Notes: a model not told the origin generated them from the sequence alone. 64,000 nucleotides of DNA from Perilla frutescens (GCA_026008535.1 BRKX01000002.1:33161501-33225500), one strand, 5' to 3'. Shown: positions 25,601-38,031, counted from the stretch's first letter. Made by a program: numbers and translations.

Positions 25601-28600
25601 AATACTTCCAGGAAGAGGATCATCTAGTTTTTCCACTGGTTCATGGGAATATCCATTTTGGAAATGCAGGCTTCCAATGTCTGACCTATTCTGCGTAAGC
25701 TCGGAACCAATGTGCTCCAAGTGACCTGTTTATTGCATCCATGAGAAAGTAACACACTTTTCAGGGCACCACTATTTTCTTGATCATTTCCAAATAAAAT
25801 TTAACGGCTTCCAGTTAAGCTTAATTTGAAAAACAACTGAGATTGACAAAAATAGCAGTCATACCAGCGAAATCCAACAAACAGTTCAACAGGGCAAGTC
25901 TAACCGACTCTTGAATTTCTTGAAGCTGAGCAAAAGCATCCTCTGATTTTGCTGATTCACTTTGCAAAGAATGAAGCATCCTGAAAACAAGATCAAACAT
26001 TTACCAAGTAGGTGACCAAATTTCTCAGGAAACTGCAGCTCACATGCAACTCTATTTTGCTTCAGTTGTTTAAAATATAATAGGGCTACTACTAGAACAG
26101 TTATTTGGCCACATAGTACTCAGATGCTTGTTGGCATGCATTATTATCGAACTAGATCAATGCATGAGAGGAAAATTAATTTGTTAGATGCAGCTAGAGA
26201 GGCTTCAAAGGTGTATGCATTGTATATAGCACATCCTCTGGAATATTATGCAGTTCTTACAAATACGGGAAGACAATTGCATGTCTTTGATTTTGATTTA
26301 GACACTGGCCTTCAAACAGAAAAGAAAGTTCCAAGTAATTGAAGGTGAAAATAACATAGAATTAAAACAACAAAATTTTAATACGAAAAAGTAAAAACAA
26401 CGAAACAAAACTGAATCTGGATGCTCACTCATTGATTTGATCCATAGCTGAGATCATAACTGCCCGGAACGCCAGAGGCAATGACGAAATTGAATATGGT
26501 GACTTGTTTCTTTCTAAAATAGACACAGGAACCCAAGATTCGTCTTTTGATATCTCTTCTATTGAACTCCGCATCCAAGAACAAAGCCTGAGTATGTAAA
26601 TTTTTGAGATCTCAAATTCAAGCGTCCTCACCACTGTGACTGCAAACAAAGGAAAACTACTCAAAACAATCTCTCAAGTATAAGAACATCAGTATAAATG
26701 GAACCCTAGGGACAAGAATTGTTTTACTTCTGTTCTGGCTTCAAGCTAAACCATACCAGCAATTGGAGGTGCAGATTCTTTCGCTTCAAAAGCCTGACCA
26801 GCCCTGGAAACCTCCTTTACGGCATCACTCATGTGAGGGCTGAGGATAGAGGATTCTTCAAGTTCATGAAATGTGCTAAGGACCTGTACAAGGGTTTGTA
26901 CTTAGCACATAAAAAAATAATGATCCAGAGTTCTAATTTGAAACAAAGGGCTTTTACTCTCTTCTGCTGATTTCCAGCCTTGGAGTTCTGTATCTTCTTT
27001 TATTACTGAATGGATTCCTTCTACGCCTTAGACAGATCTGAAATCAAACATAAGAAGAGGCATATACCTTGGACTCGTATGCTGATAGAGTATTACGTAT
27101 CATTCCAGCAACTTCATCCAGAGAATCTCCCACTTTATCCTCAGCTCTATTCACAGAACTACTTGCACTTGTATCAACAGACACTTGGGAAGACTGAAGA
27201 AGGGAAGATGCTAATATTACAAGAAGAAATTACTAAGACCATAACACTGATTTTACCTGGAAACAAATAAAATAATATTCTGTGCCAATTCTGAAAAGAC
27301 CAACAAGGAAAAAAAATAGAAAAGGAAATAGCAGAACTAATGTCATACTTTGATAACAAAACACAACATCAGATTCCTCACTGGGCACCAAGAGTCATAA
27401 GGCAAGCCATCGTGCTATTGTGTTGCAGTGTATCCAGAAGCGAAGCCTTCATTTCAATGAAGTTAAAGCAACTTAACATGGCAGACTTGAAAGCATACCT
27501 TCGCAAATTTCCCGCTCGAAACTGAAAGTGCAACTTTCCAGAAAACAGGTATGTGATGGATAAGCACAGCGGTTAACTGGCGGATATATCTACCCCGAAG
27601 GGCATCAAGTTCTTCGCTAGTCATTTCTGCTGGCAGTAGATCTCCAGCTAGATAGTGATCCATAGCTGACTGATAGTCATAAATAAAACATCATTATAAT
27701 TATTGAGCAGAAAGAAACCAGCTTAATACAGATTTGGTGACATTTCAATTCCTGCACTTACTGATTGATTCACATCTTGCTGAATTTGCCTCCACTTAGC
27801 ATCAGAGAGTGCTTTCTCACGAAGCTCATTCTGCAAATTCTCCATTCTCGCTTCATGAGCCAAAGTGCATTTTTCAAGCAACCCTCTGATTTTACGGTTC
27901 TGTGGCACGAACAACACCAAAATTCAGCCTAACGGTTGTCCAGTGGTAATTAAGAGTGTTCTCATGGAAAGTCAAATAAAGTGTGATAACACAAGAGAAC
28001 TACAAATATCCGGTATATGGAGAACACGCTTTAAGAACTGTCCATCAAGAAGCTTGACATTGATTAGCAATATATTTACAGTTGAATAGAAGAAATGGAT
28101 GGTGTGAGGGTTATAAACTTCTCACCTGTATATTCAAATAATGCTTTATGGGATCGGACTCAGGGTCAAGCTCCAATAAAAGCCGCACAGTATTTTCAAG
28201 CTGCATGAAGCATCAAATAATCATTAAGCTGTCAGCCAGAGATATTTATGATAAATGGTAGAGGTATATGCTTAACCAAAAGCCTGGGCAATAAAACTAG
28301 TATCTGTACTATCAATTTATACTGATTATAGCCGAAAAGGAATTTGCTCATCCATCCAATTTCAACATATTCAAAACTCAGAAGGGAAAAACAAAGGCAG
28401 CGTCTACTTTATGGTCTACTTAGAGGGAGAGAGATGCATAAGACTAGAGTACAAGCTTTTTAGCAAAATGAGAATGTGATGTTTAAGTATACTCTTTTAA
28501 CAAGGCTAGCCATTAGCATTCTTCCCACTTGAGCTAACATTTTATTCTGGGAGAAGGAAACTTTTCTCGAACATGACATCAAGGAAGGGTTAAAGAACCA

Positions 28601-31220
28601 GATGGCCAGCATCTGAATCAATTCCTCTCATAACATGACCAGTAAGGCATCTTCAATAGCAACTGTATGTCTAGAATCGAATATAATAGATCTTACATTT
28701 GTTAGATCAATATTTGGATCTTCCATGGTCTTGTAAAGCATGCCTTTGAACTCTTGCATTACTTTTTCAACCTCCTCGAGAACACGTTTGAGAATTCCCA
28801 CCTGAAAATTCAATAAATTCAATAAGAAGGTACAAGAAGAACCAATTGACATCCCCATTTCTTTGAAAGATTAAACAGTTTTCTTGGGAGAACAAGGAAC
28901 ATCAGAATCAATAAAGCAAAAGAATGTTCATAGTATGTCAATGACACCTTACTTTAGAAGCTAATGTTGAAAGCACTAATCCTAGATGAGACATTAGACA
29001 TTTGGCATGAGAAAGAACTTTAAGAAAACAAATGAAGAAGATCAAATGATAAGATCCACTTAATTTTTAATAAGCAGAAAAGAACTTGGATTATGAGTAT
29101 AAAAAAAAAAAAAGATGGGTACTTATATGAAACAAGGAAGACATACATGAGAAGGCAGAACAATTGACTTCGCTTTTCGGTACTCTCTTACAGCCAAATC
29201 ATATTCGCCCTTACTAATGTTGCCACGAATTGCACTGGGCAGGTTGAATAGTGTTCGAAACCTCTGAAGCATTCCTTGGACAGACCTAATCTTCTCCGCT
29301 TGAGCCTTGAAAAGTGTCATTGTTTCAATTAGATCTATTCATGGATGACACTTCTTATTGTACTACTAAACTACTCCAGGATTTGGTTCCTACCTACCTG
29401 TCTCTCAAATAGAGGTCCAAAAGCACGATTAGCAAGTGAACTGACTCCTTGGATACTATTGAACAAGTGAGTAGTTCCAGCACCTTCAGGATCTTCCTCA
29501 ATTCGTTTCAACTTTGATTCAATATCTGCAACAAACACAAGCATATTAGAAGTTCAGATTGTTCACTGATGAAGTCTCAAACATCATGCCAACTAACCAT
29601 CAATAGTGGTTTTGCAAGAGACGAAGCAATCAAAGTTCTCTTTGACCAACTGCTTTCTCTGTTGGGTGCGTCCTTTAAGATCATTCTTTAATGCAAGAGC
29701 ACCAGATTCCAACTCGGCAGCACTAGTATCTAGGTGGACTCGTGATAAAAAAAGTTTTGCATCAAACTTCTCCGAGTAGTAGTTTAATTTTTCTGCAAAA
29801 CCACGTAAGCAAATGGTGTGAGAACCTTTTAAATTTTAATGGATCCCTTTTACAGAACTTTTTCCCCATATTTTCTGGTGTGAGAACCAATGTGAAGATG
29901 GAGCAGCTTCATATAATGGATTTCATCCTTAAAGAAGGCAATATCTAGATATGGACTTCTTTATTAACTACGGCAAAAGGGCATACACTGCACAGAACAA
30001 TAAATACTAAAGCAAAGCAAATACCCCGTGCACTTGGATCAAGAGGTTCCACATCGGTTGTGAAAGTGGCACTTGCTATATTGTCACTGATCAATCTAAA
30101 TGTCTTGTGGTTAATTAGCCTGTCCACATACGAACTCAGATTAGCAAGCAATCCATAAGCAAATTAAAGGAGGGAAACAAGCCCAATTATGAAATTTTAC
30201 CCCAATCCAAGAGGATCCACCCACTCCATGCCACGGGGAAGCGACTGTATACTGGTTAGTCCTTTTGGCTTCTTATCATACTTTGGAGGCACAGGAACTG
30301 CTTTTGTATCCCTCATTTCACGGACCCTCCGAGCCAGCTGACAAATAATCTCAATTGTATAAGTTGTTTCAAAATAATACTGTATAATAAATAGCAAATA
30401 TTCAGCATATTAAATGAACTGAGCATTTCCTCCTCACTGGAATTAGTGGCTTGGTAACCTTCGCAATTCACATAGCTTGAGGAAAGAAATATGAAAACAA
30501 AATTAGCTCGCACTCCTCTGTAGTGTGTGAACTTTGGCTTAGCATAGTTTGAGGAAAACAAATATGAAAGCAAAAACTAGCTCCCACTCCTATATAGCGT
30601 GTGAAATGCTTCCAATAGAGTAAACTACGCATCTATTGAGCTTTTTTACTCAATCAAACTTGAAACGCCATAAATAGTAGCGTCCATCAATCTCAGCTTC
30701 GAATTAAAAAACTAAGCAAAATTCTACTTGAATTAACAACAAAATTAAGAATCTAAAACAATAAATGATGCAATTGCACGTTCTGACATACATACATACT
30801 CGAGCATATTCATACACAACATACCTCAGCTTCATCAACATGCTTCCAGCAACTCGGCTCCTCCCCATCCCACGCTGCCTCGTCATCTTTCTTACCGCCA
30901 GTGCGGCTCTTAGCAGCCACGGCGCCACGATCATCCTCGTCCCCCGATGAAATGCTCAGCATCTCCACCTCCGAATCGTCGTCGTCGTCCAATGAATGCT
31001 TCTTCTGCTGATTGATCCCCTTCTTCTGCTGCTGCGCCGGCGCGTTGGCGTTCCTCCCGCCGCCGGCCGCCCCGCGGCTCGCCGGAGGCTGGACAAAGTT
31101 GCGCACAGGCTTCGACTTAGACGACGCCGCCGGCTTCTGGTAATTGACATTGCGCTGCGATTGCTCCTTCAGCGCCATCTGCAACAGCTCGTCCTCATCC
31201 AAATCGTCGTCGCTCGACAT
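20975..31220 (-). CDS. SEC5: Exocyst complex component SEC5
   Basis: SEC5 is one of eight subunits of the exocyst, which tethers secretory vesicles to the plasma membrane during polar growth, wall deposition and defence. I could splice 21 exons, all GT-AG and in phase, into 1076 residues, close to Arabidopsis SEC5A. Exons in coding order: 31220-30825, 30337-30201, 30119-30025, 29792-29598, 29525-29398, 29305-29147, 28801-28697, 28200-28126, 27899-27762, 27669-27499, 27193-27068, 26883-26757, 26639-26429, 25980-25865, 25725-25491, 25166-25073, 24555-24478, 24391-24335, 24127-23978, 21585-21370, 21196-20975. The N-terminus is acidic (MSSDDDLDEDELLQ); typical plant SEC5 words follow (AWDGEEPSCWK, PLFERQAQAEKIRSVQGMLQ, NIGYCKDELA), and the end is SPSYSRQRRR. 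No IPT/TIG domain is present, as is usual in plants. The penultimate-to-last large intron (21586-23977) holds a transposon. Confidence 0.95.
22005..23907. mobile_element. Non-autonomous DNA transposon with GAGCTCG arrays in a SEC5 intron
   Basis: The left end TAGGGCTGAAAATGAGCC and the complement of the right end, TAGGGCTGTATACGAGCC, form terminal inverted repeats. The outer 320 bp (left) and 270 bp (right) are dense arrays of GAGCTCGAGC, CGAGCTCG and AACGAGCC words; the core is AT-rich with an (AAT)n run near 22600-22640. No transposase frame is seen. The TAGGG end suggests hAT. The flanks (cagtggtacttatcaa left, cagtgttatca right) are alignable with a 4-base gap, so the target duplication is imperfect or disturbed. 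It lies in the intron between SEC5 codons for LMLE and LEYF. Confidence 0.8.
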
Positions 31221-32088
31221 TTTTTAGCCCGAATTTCGACAATTATGTGTAGATACAAGTAATTATGTGTATATGTGCGTGAAATTTGTGAAAATAATGG
31301 AATTGGATCTGAGTCGAGGGGTAATTGATCAAATTAAGAAATTTGGTACAGAGGCGTCGGAAGAAGGCGATGGGTAACAATCGCGTGTGTCGCGAGCTAT
31401 CTTAGATATATTATGACTGCTCACTGCGTGTTCCACGTGGCACTTTGTCCTAAGTGATGGTCTAGTATTAGCGGTTCAAATCTCATCACCTATTATTACA
31501 TGTTCGCTTGTCATCCTTAATTTTTACATTTTATGATCTATTATCTTTATTTATACAATGTTCATTTATATATTTAGTTATTTTAATTTAATTTCACGAT
31601 CTCATAAATTAATAATTGAATTATAAATACTATAATATTGAATAATAATTGAAATTATTATTCAAAATAATAATATTACAATAAATGATACACCAACATC
31701 TTAACAATACTAGTAGATCAAGATTAAATCAACACAACACAACAATATTACAACATAATCAACTTCTTCAATTTTTATAGTTATAAAGAAAATCTCAAAT
31801 TTTGTAAAAGTATACATAAATGTAGTTGATTACCGTTGCCAAAAAAACCTTAAAGTTTATTGAAGAAGTTGATTACAACTACAATGTATATACATGTGAA
31901 TGTGAATATAATTTGAAAATGAAGAAGAAATGAAGGAAAAGATAAGAAAAAAATATAGTGACCGACAGCTAGCAGACGCACGTCCTCGTTAGCCCGTTAG
32001 CCACGAGCACGTGCTGTGCACACAAGCCAATGAGAACTTGTGTTTCCACCACCTTCCACGCACCTTGGAGAGTTGAATCACTCATAGC
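31221..32088. promoter_or_regulatory. SEC5 upstream region
   Basis: This is the sequence upstream of the minus-strand SEC5 start, ending at a hAT element. The first 200 bp should hold the SEC5 leader and core promoter by position. No confident TATA motif or other gene is visible. Confidence 0.4.
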
Positions 32089-33965
32089 CAAGGATGAAAA
32101 TATCGCTATCGCAACATATATCGCAACTTCAATTTTACGGATATATCGACGGATATATCGATATCGCATATCGATATCGCAGAAAATTGAAAAAAATGAC
32201 GGAAATCATATTAAAATCTTGGAAATTTAGCATGAAATTTTAGGAACTATTATGACATATTATTATGCACATATTCCACTAATTTTTTTTGATAGAATTG
32301 TATTTTGAAAGCAAATATATTAATAATACATTATATAAATACCGTCTGAGACAATACATTTGACAAAATAATACATAATACAACATAAAATGACTAAATA
32401 AACATTATAAAGTACAATTAATACCAAAATGAGGATCTATGAGGTTCAAATATAGTAGATGGAATGCCATCTTGTTCTAAACAATATTGGTACCAACTTA
32501 TCACGTTCGAGTAATTATGGATATAATTATGCACATGCGCTTGATATGTTTCTTGATTTATTCCAACAGCTTCACCATGAATTGGATAATGTCCATTGAC
32601 CCAATTATTTTGTTGATACACATTTTGAGTAGTCCAATCAATTTGTGAACTCCCATATGTGTAAGAAGCATATGAATCTTGGGACATATCACTATGATCA
32701 GTGCTACCCATATTCGTAGAATCAAGATTGGCAGAAAGTTCTTCAATATCAGTCCGTGGACTTTCTTCTTGAGTCCATGCATGTCTCCTTATGTATTCCT
32801 TTCCTATTGCACCTATTCCAGAACCTCTACCTCTACTTCCGTGGTCCATATCTTGTGTTGCATGAGTGAAGTTGGCCTCACAACTGAATGGACTCAATAA
32901 CGTATGGCTTAAACCATAATCGTCTTGATTTTTCCCACCATTTCCACTACCATCATCATTTCTACCACTTCCATCATTTCCTCCATCACTATTTCCCCCA
33001 TCCTCTGTTGAGCTATCTGTTTTTGAATCACGAAAAGTATTACCCACTTCTTTTTGTAATACTTGATTCACATTAATGCCATAATCACGAGTCATAGCAG
33101 CTATTTTTGGATCAGGATTTCCCTCATTATCATCTAAGTGTGCAGGGCGAACCCATTGAAAAAGTGGATTTCTTTTTTCATCATTTTCATCATCTGTTAT
33201 ATCTACCAGATCTAGATATTCTTGCTCTGCAACCTTATAATTTGTTGCAAAACGTGTAGCTCCTGGGCGTACAATATCTCCTCGACACATCTCCCGCATG
33301 AGTGCAAGTAGCCAACCATGATTATAAATGTAATTGGTTAATTGTCTAGCTTTTGCAATTACCTCTGCAACAGTCTCTTTTTTTCCAATATCTTCAAATA
33401 TTAAGTCGATACAGTGAGCAGCACATGGTGTCCAATACAGATCATACTTACTCATGAGTTTTTTTCATGCTTTCAAAAAAGCGGAACCATTATCAGTAAC
33501 AATCTGTACAACATTCTTAGAACCAACCTCCAGCACCACATCCTTTAGCAAACTATATATATACTTATGATCCTTGATTATATTAGATGAATCCCACTAT
33601 TCTTTCTAAGACATCCGTTGATTTCCCGATTTTCTTTCTCTTATATTTTTTTTTTGCAAAGTGAAATGTCTTTATAAAGCAAAGAATATTGGAACTCAAA
33701 TAATTACATTGAAGACCTAAAAAAGATTACAAAAATATATAGTATTAAATAAAAATCAAAATATATTATAGAAATATTAAAAAAATCGCGATATATTGCG
33801 ATATCTTGCGATATTTTGCGATATCTTGCGATATATTGCGATATATTGCGATTTCTCGTCGATACTCGGGAAAAAAGATATTCCCCTCAATATCCGTATC
33901 GCAATGTCAATATCCGCGATATATCTGCGATATATCCGCGATATTTCGCGATATTTTCATCCTTG
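32089..33965. mobile_element. hAT-type element, copy 2 (longer, with transposase remnant)
   Basis: The terminal repeats are the same as in copy 1 (CAAGGATGAAAATATCGC and its complement). They are flanked by a perfect 8-bp duplication, ctcatagc (32081-32088 and 33966-33973). Sequence from 32089 to about 32720 and from about 33600 to the end is nearly identical to 2222-3352. The additional 0.9 kb in the middle carries part of a transposase gene. It is the better preserved member of the family but still defective. Confidence 0.92.
32418..33600 (-). pseudogene. hAT transposase fragment (DUF659-type), broken
   Basis: Reading leftwards on the minus strand, the frame from about 33600 shows the words VVQIVTDNGSAFLKA, then an in-frame TGA, then MSKYDLYWTPCAAHCIDLIFEDIG, which is the DUF659 region of plant hAT transposases. 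After LMREMCRGDIVRPGATRFATNYK the sequence jumps to a low-complexity Asp/Gly/Asn-rich tail of about 200 residues ending SSFWY, so the central catalytic and dimerisation parts appear deleted. The BED zinc finger expected at the N-terminus is absent. An uninterrupted frame of 345 codons remains (32418-33455). It is almost certainly non-functional. Copy 1 retains only the last part of the tail. Confidence 0.85.
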
Positions 33966-34200
33966 CTCATAGCTACTGGCTGCAATGGAGATAGAGGCTT
34001 GGATGAAGTTAGACACAAAGTTGCATTGCAACCACTCAACCACTCTATAGTAAATTTTTTGAAATTTCTCATGTATATTTATCCATGTCCTTATTTTGTT
34101 TTTAATGGAACAAGATTATACATGGTCCTATTTGTCGTAAACTGCGAAGCCACTTCTTTTTCCTTTTTTTGTTCCAAAAAAAAAAAAACACTTTATATTA

Positions 34201-34420
34201 GGGGGTGTTATTCAATTCAGATTCTGTAGGATTTTAAAGGACTTTTAAAATCTGGGTATATTCAATCCAGACTTTTAAAAGTTTTTTAAAATCCGGGTGT
34301 ATTCAATTCAGACTTTTAAAAGTCTTTTAAAATCCGAGTGTATTCAATCCAAATTTTTAAAAGTCTTTTAAAATCCAGAGGTATTCAAAAATCTATAGAC
34401 TTTAAAAAGTCGTTGACTCT
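34201..34420. repeat. Left subterminal tandem repeat of Harbinger A
   Basis: About four copies of a 45-50-bp unit occur, containing GTATTCAAT(T/C)CAGAC and the palindrome GACTTTTAAAAGTC followed by TTTTAAAATCC. Comparable units are at the left end of Harbinger B and, more weakly, at the right end of A. Confidence 0.8.
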
Positions 34421-34522
34421 ATTGGATTTCACCTCAAAATCACGTTAAAAATACAAATGATGAAATCCGACCTCTGCACACGAGATTTTCATGAATTTGG
34501 AAAACCCAACGCGCGGTGTACT

Positions 34523-34637
34523 CCAGCGGCCGTTGAGGAGTTGAATTCGGGTACCCCAGCGCGTGGGTTGACTCCAACGGTCGCTGGGAATAAGGCAGTC
34601 GGTTCCGAGCGACCGCTGAGGCCCAGCCGGCGCTGGG
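34523..34637. repeat. Palindrome cluster A1 (CCAGCGRYCGYTGG type)
   Basis: Five related words occur in 115 bp, for example CCAGCGGCCGTTGA at 34523, CCAACGGTCGCTGG near 34574, GAGCGACCGCTGAG near 34607 and CCAGCCGGCGCTGG near 34623. The cluster sits between the terminal repeats and ORF1. Confidence 0.8.
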
Positions 34638-36065
34638 CTTAAGTCAGTCCTATATCTTTAAATAACTCATTCACGCGAATTTTTCTTCATTCTACTACAA
34701 TTCTTTTTCAATTTGCTCTAAGGAGAAACATTAATTGCTCAACTCAACTCCAGTATATTCTTCTGACAAAGGTACTCTCTACACTACTATTTCTTATTTT
34801 TTTTGTACACGTGTACTCATTATTGATTGGATTTGGCTTTGCTTTTTTGAGTTCCTTGCATGAAGAAACAAAATTATGTAGGATTTTCTTAAATTAATGT
34901 TTGACATTGTTTTGGTACACTTTTACTCATTATTGATTGGATTTGGGTTTATTTTTAATTTTGTTAAATGAAGAAAAAAATATGTGGGGTTTTTTTTAAT
35001 ATTATGATGATTAATCATTTATACACAATAACACAATAACCTTAATATTGTACACCTGCATCTGTATGAATGCCGAGAAATTTTTGTATGCAGCTTGAAT
35101 TCACTTTGTATATATATGTTTTGTATCTCTATAATATAGTAATATTATCATGGGGATTTACAACAAGATTCAAAAAAGAAGGCATCATATGAACAATGGA
35201 CTAAGGAACAGACCGACGCGTTGTTAGAACTTATGGTTCATGTTGCGCGTTAGGGACGGCGTGATAATAGTGGTATCTTTAGCAAAACCACTATGGAAGA
35301 AAGAATACTTCCTGCTCTTAATGAAAAGCTTGGGTGTAATAAGACCTATAGCAATTACTAAAGCCGGCTCAAATGGTTTAAAAATCGTTGGACTTCTTAT
35401 TAAAACCTTATGAGGTTTAGCTCTGGTTTTGGATATGACCCCATTACGAAGAAGTTCACGACTTCAGATGATGTGTGGGATGAGTACTTAGAGGTAAGTA
35501 TCATATTGCAATAATATTATTGAATAATTTTATTTAACTAATATAGTGAATTAATAAATTTATTCTTATTTGATGTTAGGCTCACTCGAAAGACGCAAAC
35601 TTGGGCTATGGGGAATGCCCTGATTATGAGGACTTGGAAATTACTGTAGGAAATGGTGTTGCCATAGGAAAAAACTTCATTGGGTTGGGTAGTGCTACTG
35701 ATGCAAAGACATTAGGAGATGATGAAAATAGAGATGCGCGCATAGAATATTTTGACTTTTGATCCTGAAAATGAGGCGTTTGTAGCAATATCCCAAGATA
35801 AGCCACCATCATCTGGTTCCACACCACCTTCTGGGTTGCCTGAAGTGGCTGAGGGCTCCACTCAAAGAAGAAATCAACCCAAAAGAAGTAGAACTCAGTA
35901 TGAAGCAACTTCTGGCTCTACTGAAAATATAATGGAAGAGATTAAAAAACTATCCAACACTTTTGAGGGAGTTCATAATCTCTTACTGAAAAGAGATACC
36001 ATGTTGGAGAAAAGAGAAAAAGAAAGATCCTATACGACTTGGGATGCAATTAAAGAGATCCCAAA

Positions 36066-36723
36066 TGATGTGATCCTCGCCGGCATACGACAAAGACAGC
36101 AGATGTTTTAATCCAGGATTGTAGCAGATTCCACGGAATGGATGGATGGATCCAAACCCTAGCCTCTCTAAGATGTCAAACCTCGAACACGATGTAGTCG
36201 AGACCCTCGATCAATTGGAAACACGAACTTGGATTGGATGATGACGCCACAAACGGGAATGCGAATCCGTTTGATAAGTCGATTGAATCTCACGCTGTGT
36301 TGTGAAACTCGAATAACTCTCTTAGAGAGAAAAGTGAATAACTCACGGTATAAAATTAATGAAATCCAAGTTGTGAAAAAAATAAGAGATTACAAGCCTT
36401 ATATAGTTGGTCCAAAAATAAATAAAACCCTAAAATCAAATCCTAGTCTAAAAGGAAATAATTAAATAAAAATCGGATAAATCCGCAACAGTCCAAATTA
36501 GCACGACTCGGGCCCCCTCGCGTCCCGGGTCGCGCTGTAGCTCGCGCCAGACCCAAAGTAACACACGTCACGGGCGCGACCAGTATGTTTGCGCCATCGC
36601 TCGCGCTGTAACTCGTGCCCATTGGCGCGACAGTTTCACTCGCTCCAGGACTCGCGCTGCCACTCGCGCCAGCCTTCCCGCATGCTCGAACTCGATCATC
36701 GGCACCCCTTTAGGATCGTATCA
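36066..36723 (-). repeat. 3' LTR of the gag-only retrotransposon
   Basis: This 658-bp LTR has TG and CA ends. Its left-facing half is AT-rich and contains CCCTAAAATC; about 36510-36680 is a GC-rich run of degenerate CTCGCGCTGTAACTCGCGCC words. Confidence 0.92.
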
Positions 36724-37706
36724 TTCCCCTTCTCTTGAAAGGGATTTGTCCTCAAATCCAAACCTCCATCTGGATCAAAGACGAACATGACCCGAACATC
36801 AAAATCTTCCACCACAAGCTCGAACAAGTCTGGTGGTGTTTCAACTTGAAAAGGAACACTTTCAACAACCTGTAAAATGAAAACATCACAAGACGAGTGT
36901 TGATATAATATGTTAGTGTTCTTCCAGTCCACCATGGTTGTTGGCATGAGTGGTTTTTCCTCAGCCACTTCTAATGTCACACTGTCTACGACTCTTTGAA
37001 CTGGCTCTTCATATTTCTCTAGTTGTAAGCTCAAAGGCTGTCGAATGTCCGTCATAGGATGGTCTGTTTCACTGTCTTCTACCATTGAATTCGTTGGATT
37101 ACAGTTATCTAGAACAGGATCCTCTGGAACAAAGTCTTTGTGGGTGACAACGAACTGTGCTGGTAACTCTGCATCGAAATCTACATTAATTGCCTCTTTC
37201 TCCTTTGGCTTCGTTTCCAGCTTAGGCATGATGAGTGCGCTCCAATCTAATTCCCACATGGAAGGCTTGGAAATCATATTCTCGTTCATCTTCTTAACCC
37301 GTTTCTCCACTTTGGTTGCTCTGTGCTCCATATCCTCCAGCTCCCGTTGATAAGAGTAAGGTATGTGACGCCTTCTCAACACCCTCTTCATCGCCCGCCA
37401 CGTATCAATTGGCTCTCCAATACGTCGCCTCATGAAATAAAATTGATTCCACCAGGTAAGCACTTCATCACAGAATCCACTAGCAGCGATCTTGACCTTT
37501 CTCCGTTCAGGATAATCATGACAGTCAAACAACAGTTCAATCTGCTTTTCCCACTCTAGGTACAACTCGGGATCACTCGTATCACGGAACAGTGAAACGT
37601 TTGTTTCCCAATACTCCTCACATTCATCTTTATGATATTTTCTACCTCCATAAACAGCAGAACCAATCATCTTCTCCTCTTTTTTTTTTTCAACTACCAC
37701 TAACAA
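36696..37706 (-). CDS. Gag-like protein of the non-autonomous retrotransposon
   Basis: This intact frame of 336 codons begins about 310 bp downstream of the primer site. Residues about 45-125 match the Ty3/gypsy-type gag domain (DPELYLEWEKQIELLFDCHDYPERRKVKIAASGF, then WWNQF, then RRRIGEPIDTWRAMKRVLRRRH). There is no CCHC zinc knuckle. The rest is an acidic region without similarity I can name. The last 20 residues (DLRTNPFQEKGNDT) resemble the extreme end of gypsy polyproteins, which suggests that the whole pol region was deleted and gag joined to the tail. The stop lies just inside the 3' LTR. It may still make particles or RNA-binding protein; mobility would need pol enzymes from another element. 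Confidence 0.85.
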   Translation of the reverse strand: MLVVVEKKKEEKMIGSAVYGGRKYHKDECEEYWETNVSLFRDTSDPELYLEWEKQIELLFDCHDYPERRKVKIAASGFCDEVLTWWNQFYFMRRRIGEPIDTWRAMKRVLRRRHIPYSYQRELEDMEHRATKVEKRVKKMNENMISKPSMWELDWSALIMPKLETKPKEKEAINVDFDAELPAQFVVTHKDFVPEDPVLDNCNPTNSMVEDSETDHPMTDIRQPLSLQLEKYEEPVQRVVDSVTLEVAEEKPLMPTTMVDWKNTNILYQHSSCDVFILQVVESVPFQVETPPDLFELVVEDFDVRVMFVFDPDGGLDLRTNPFQEKGNDTILKGCR

Positions 37707-38031
37707 TGCTCAATTCACCCCCAAAACACCAAAATACAGCTTCCCAACAGCCCAATCACAAACTCACGACAATGTGCCGAAAAATTTTTGAAATTTTTTT
37801 TTGACTTCTCCCCAAGTAATATACGCGTCTCCAACAACCCAAATATCAAAATCAAATGTAACGAAAACACCAAAAATTTTCCCGCCTTTTTACTTATTAT
37901 TTTTTTTTTAAATCAACGACTTTTTCTCTTTTTTTTTATGCTGATATCGTCTTTTTTTTAATAGGCGAGAATTTAAATTACAGAAATTAAATGATAAACG
38001 GAACCTGATACGACCTGTCTCTGATACCACT

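Noticed and set aside
32089..33965. Functional hAT transposase gene
   Set aside because: An in-frame stop, a missing N-terminus and a missing centre make it a pseudogene.
36410..36425. AAACCCTAAAATC as telomere-type repeat
   Set aside because: It is a single degenerate copy within an LTR, not an array.
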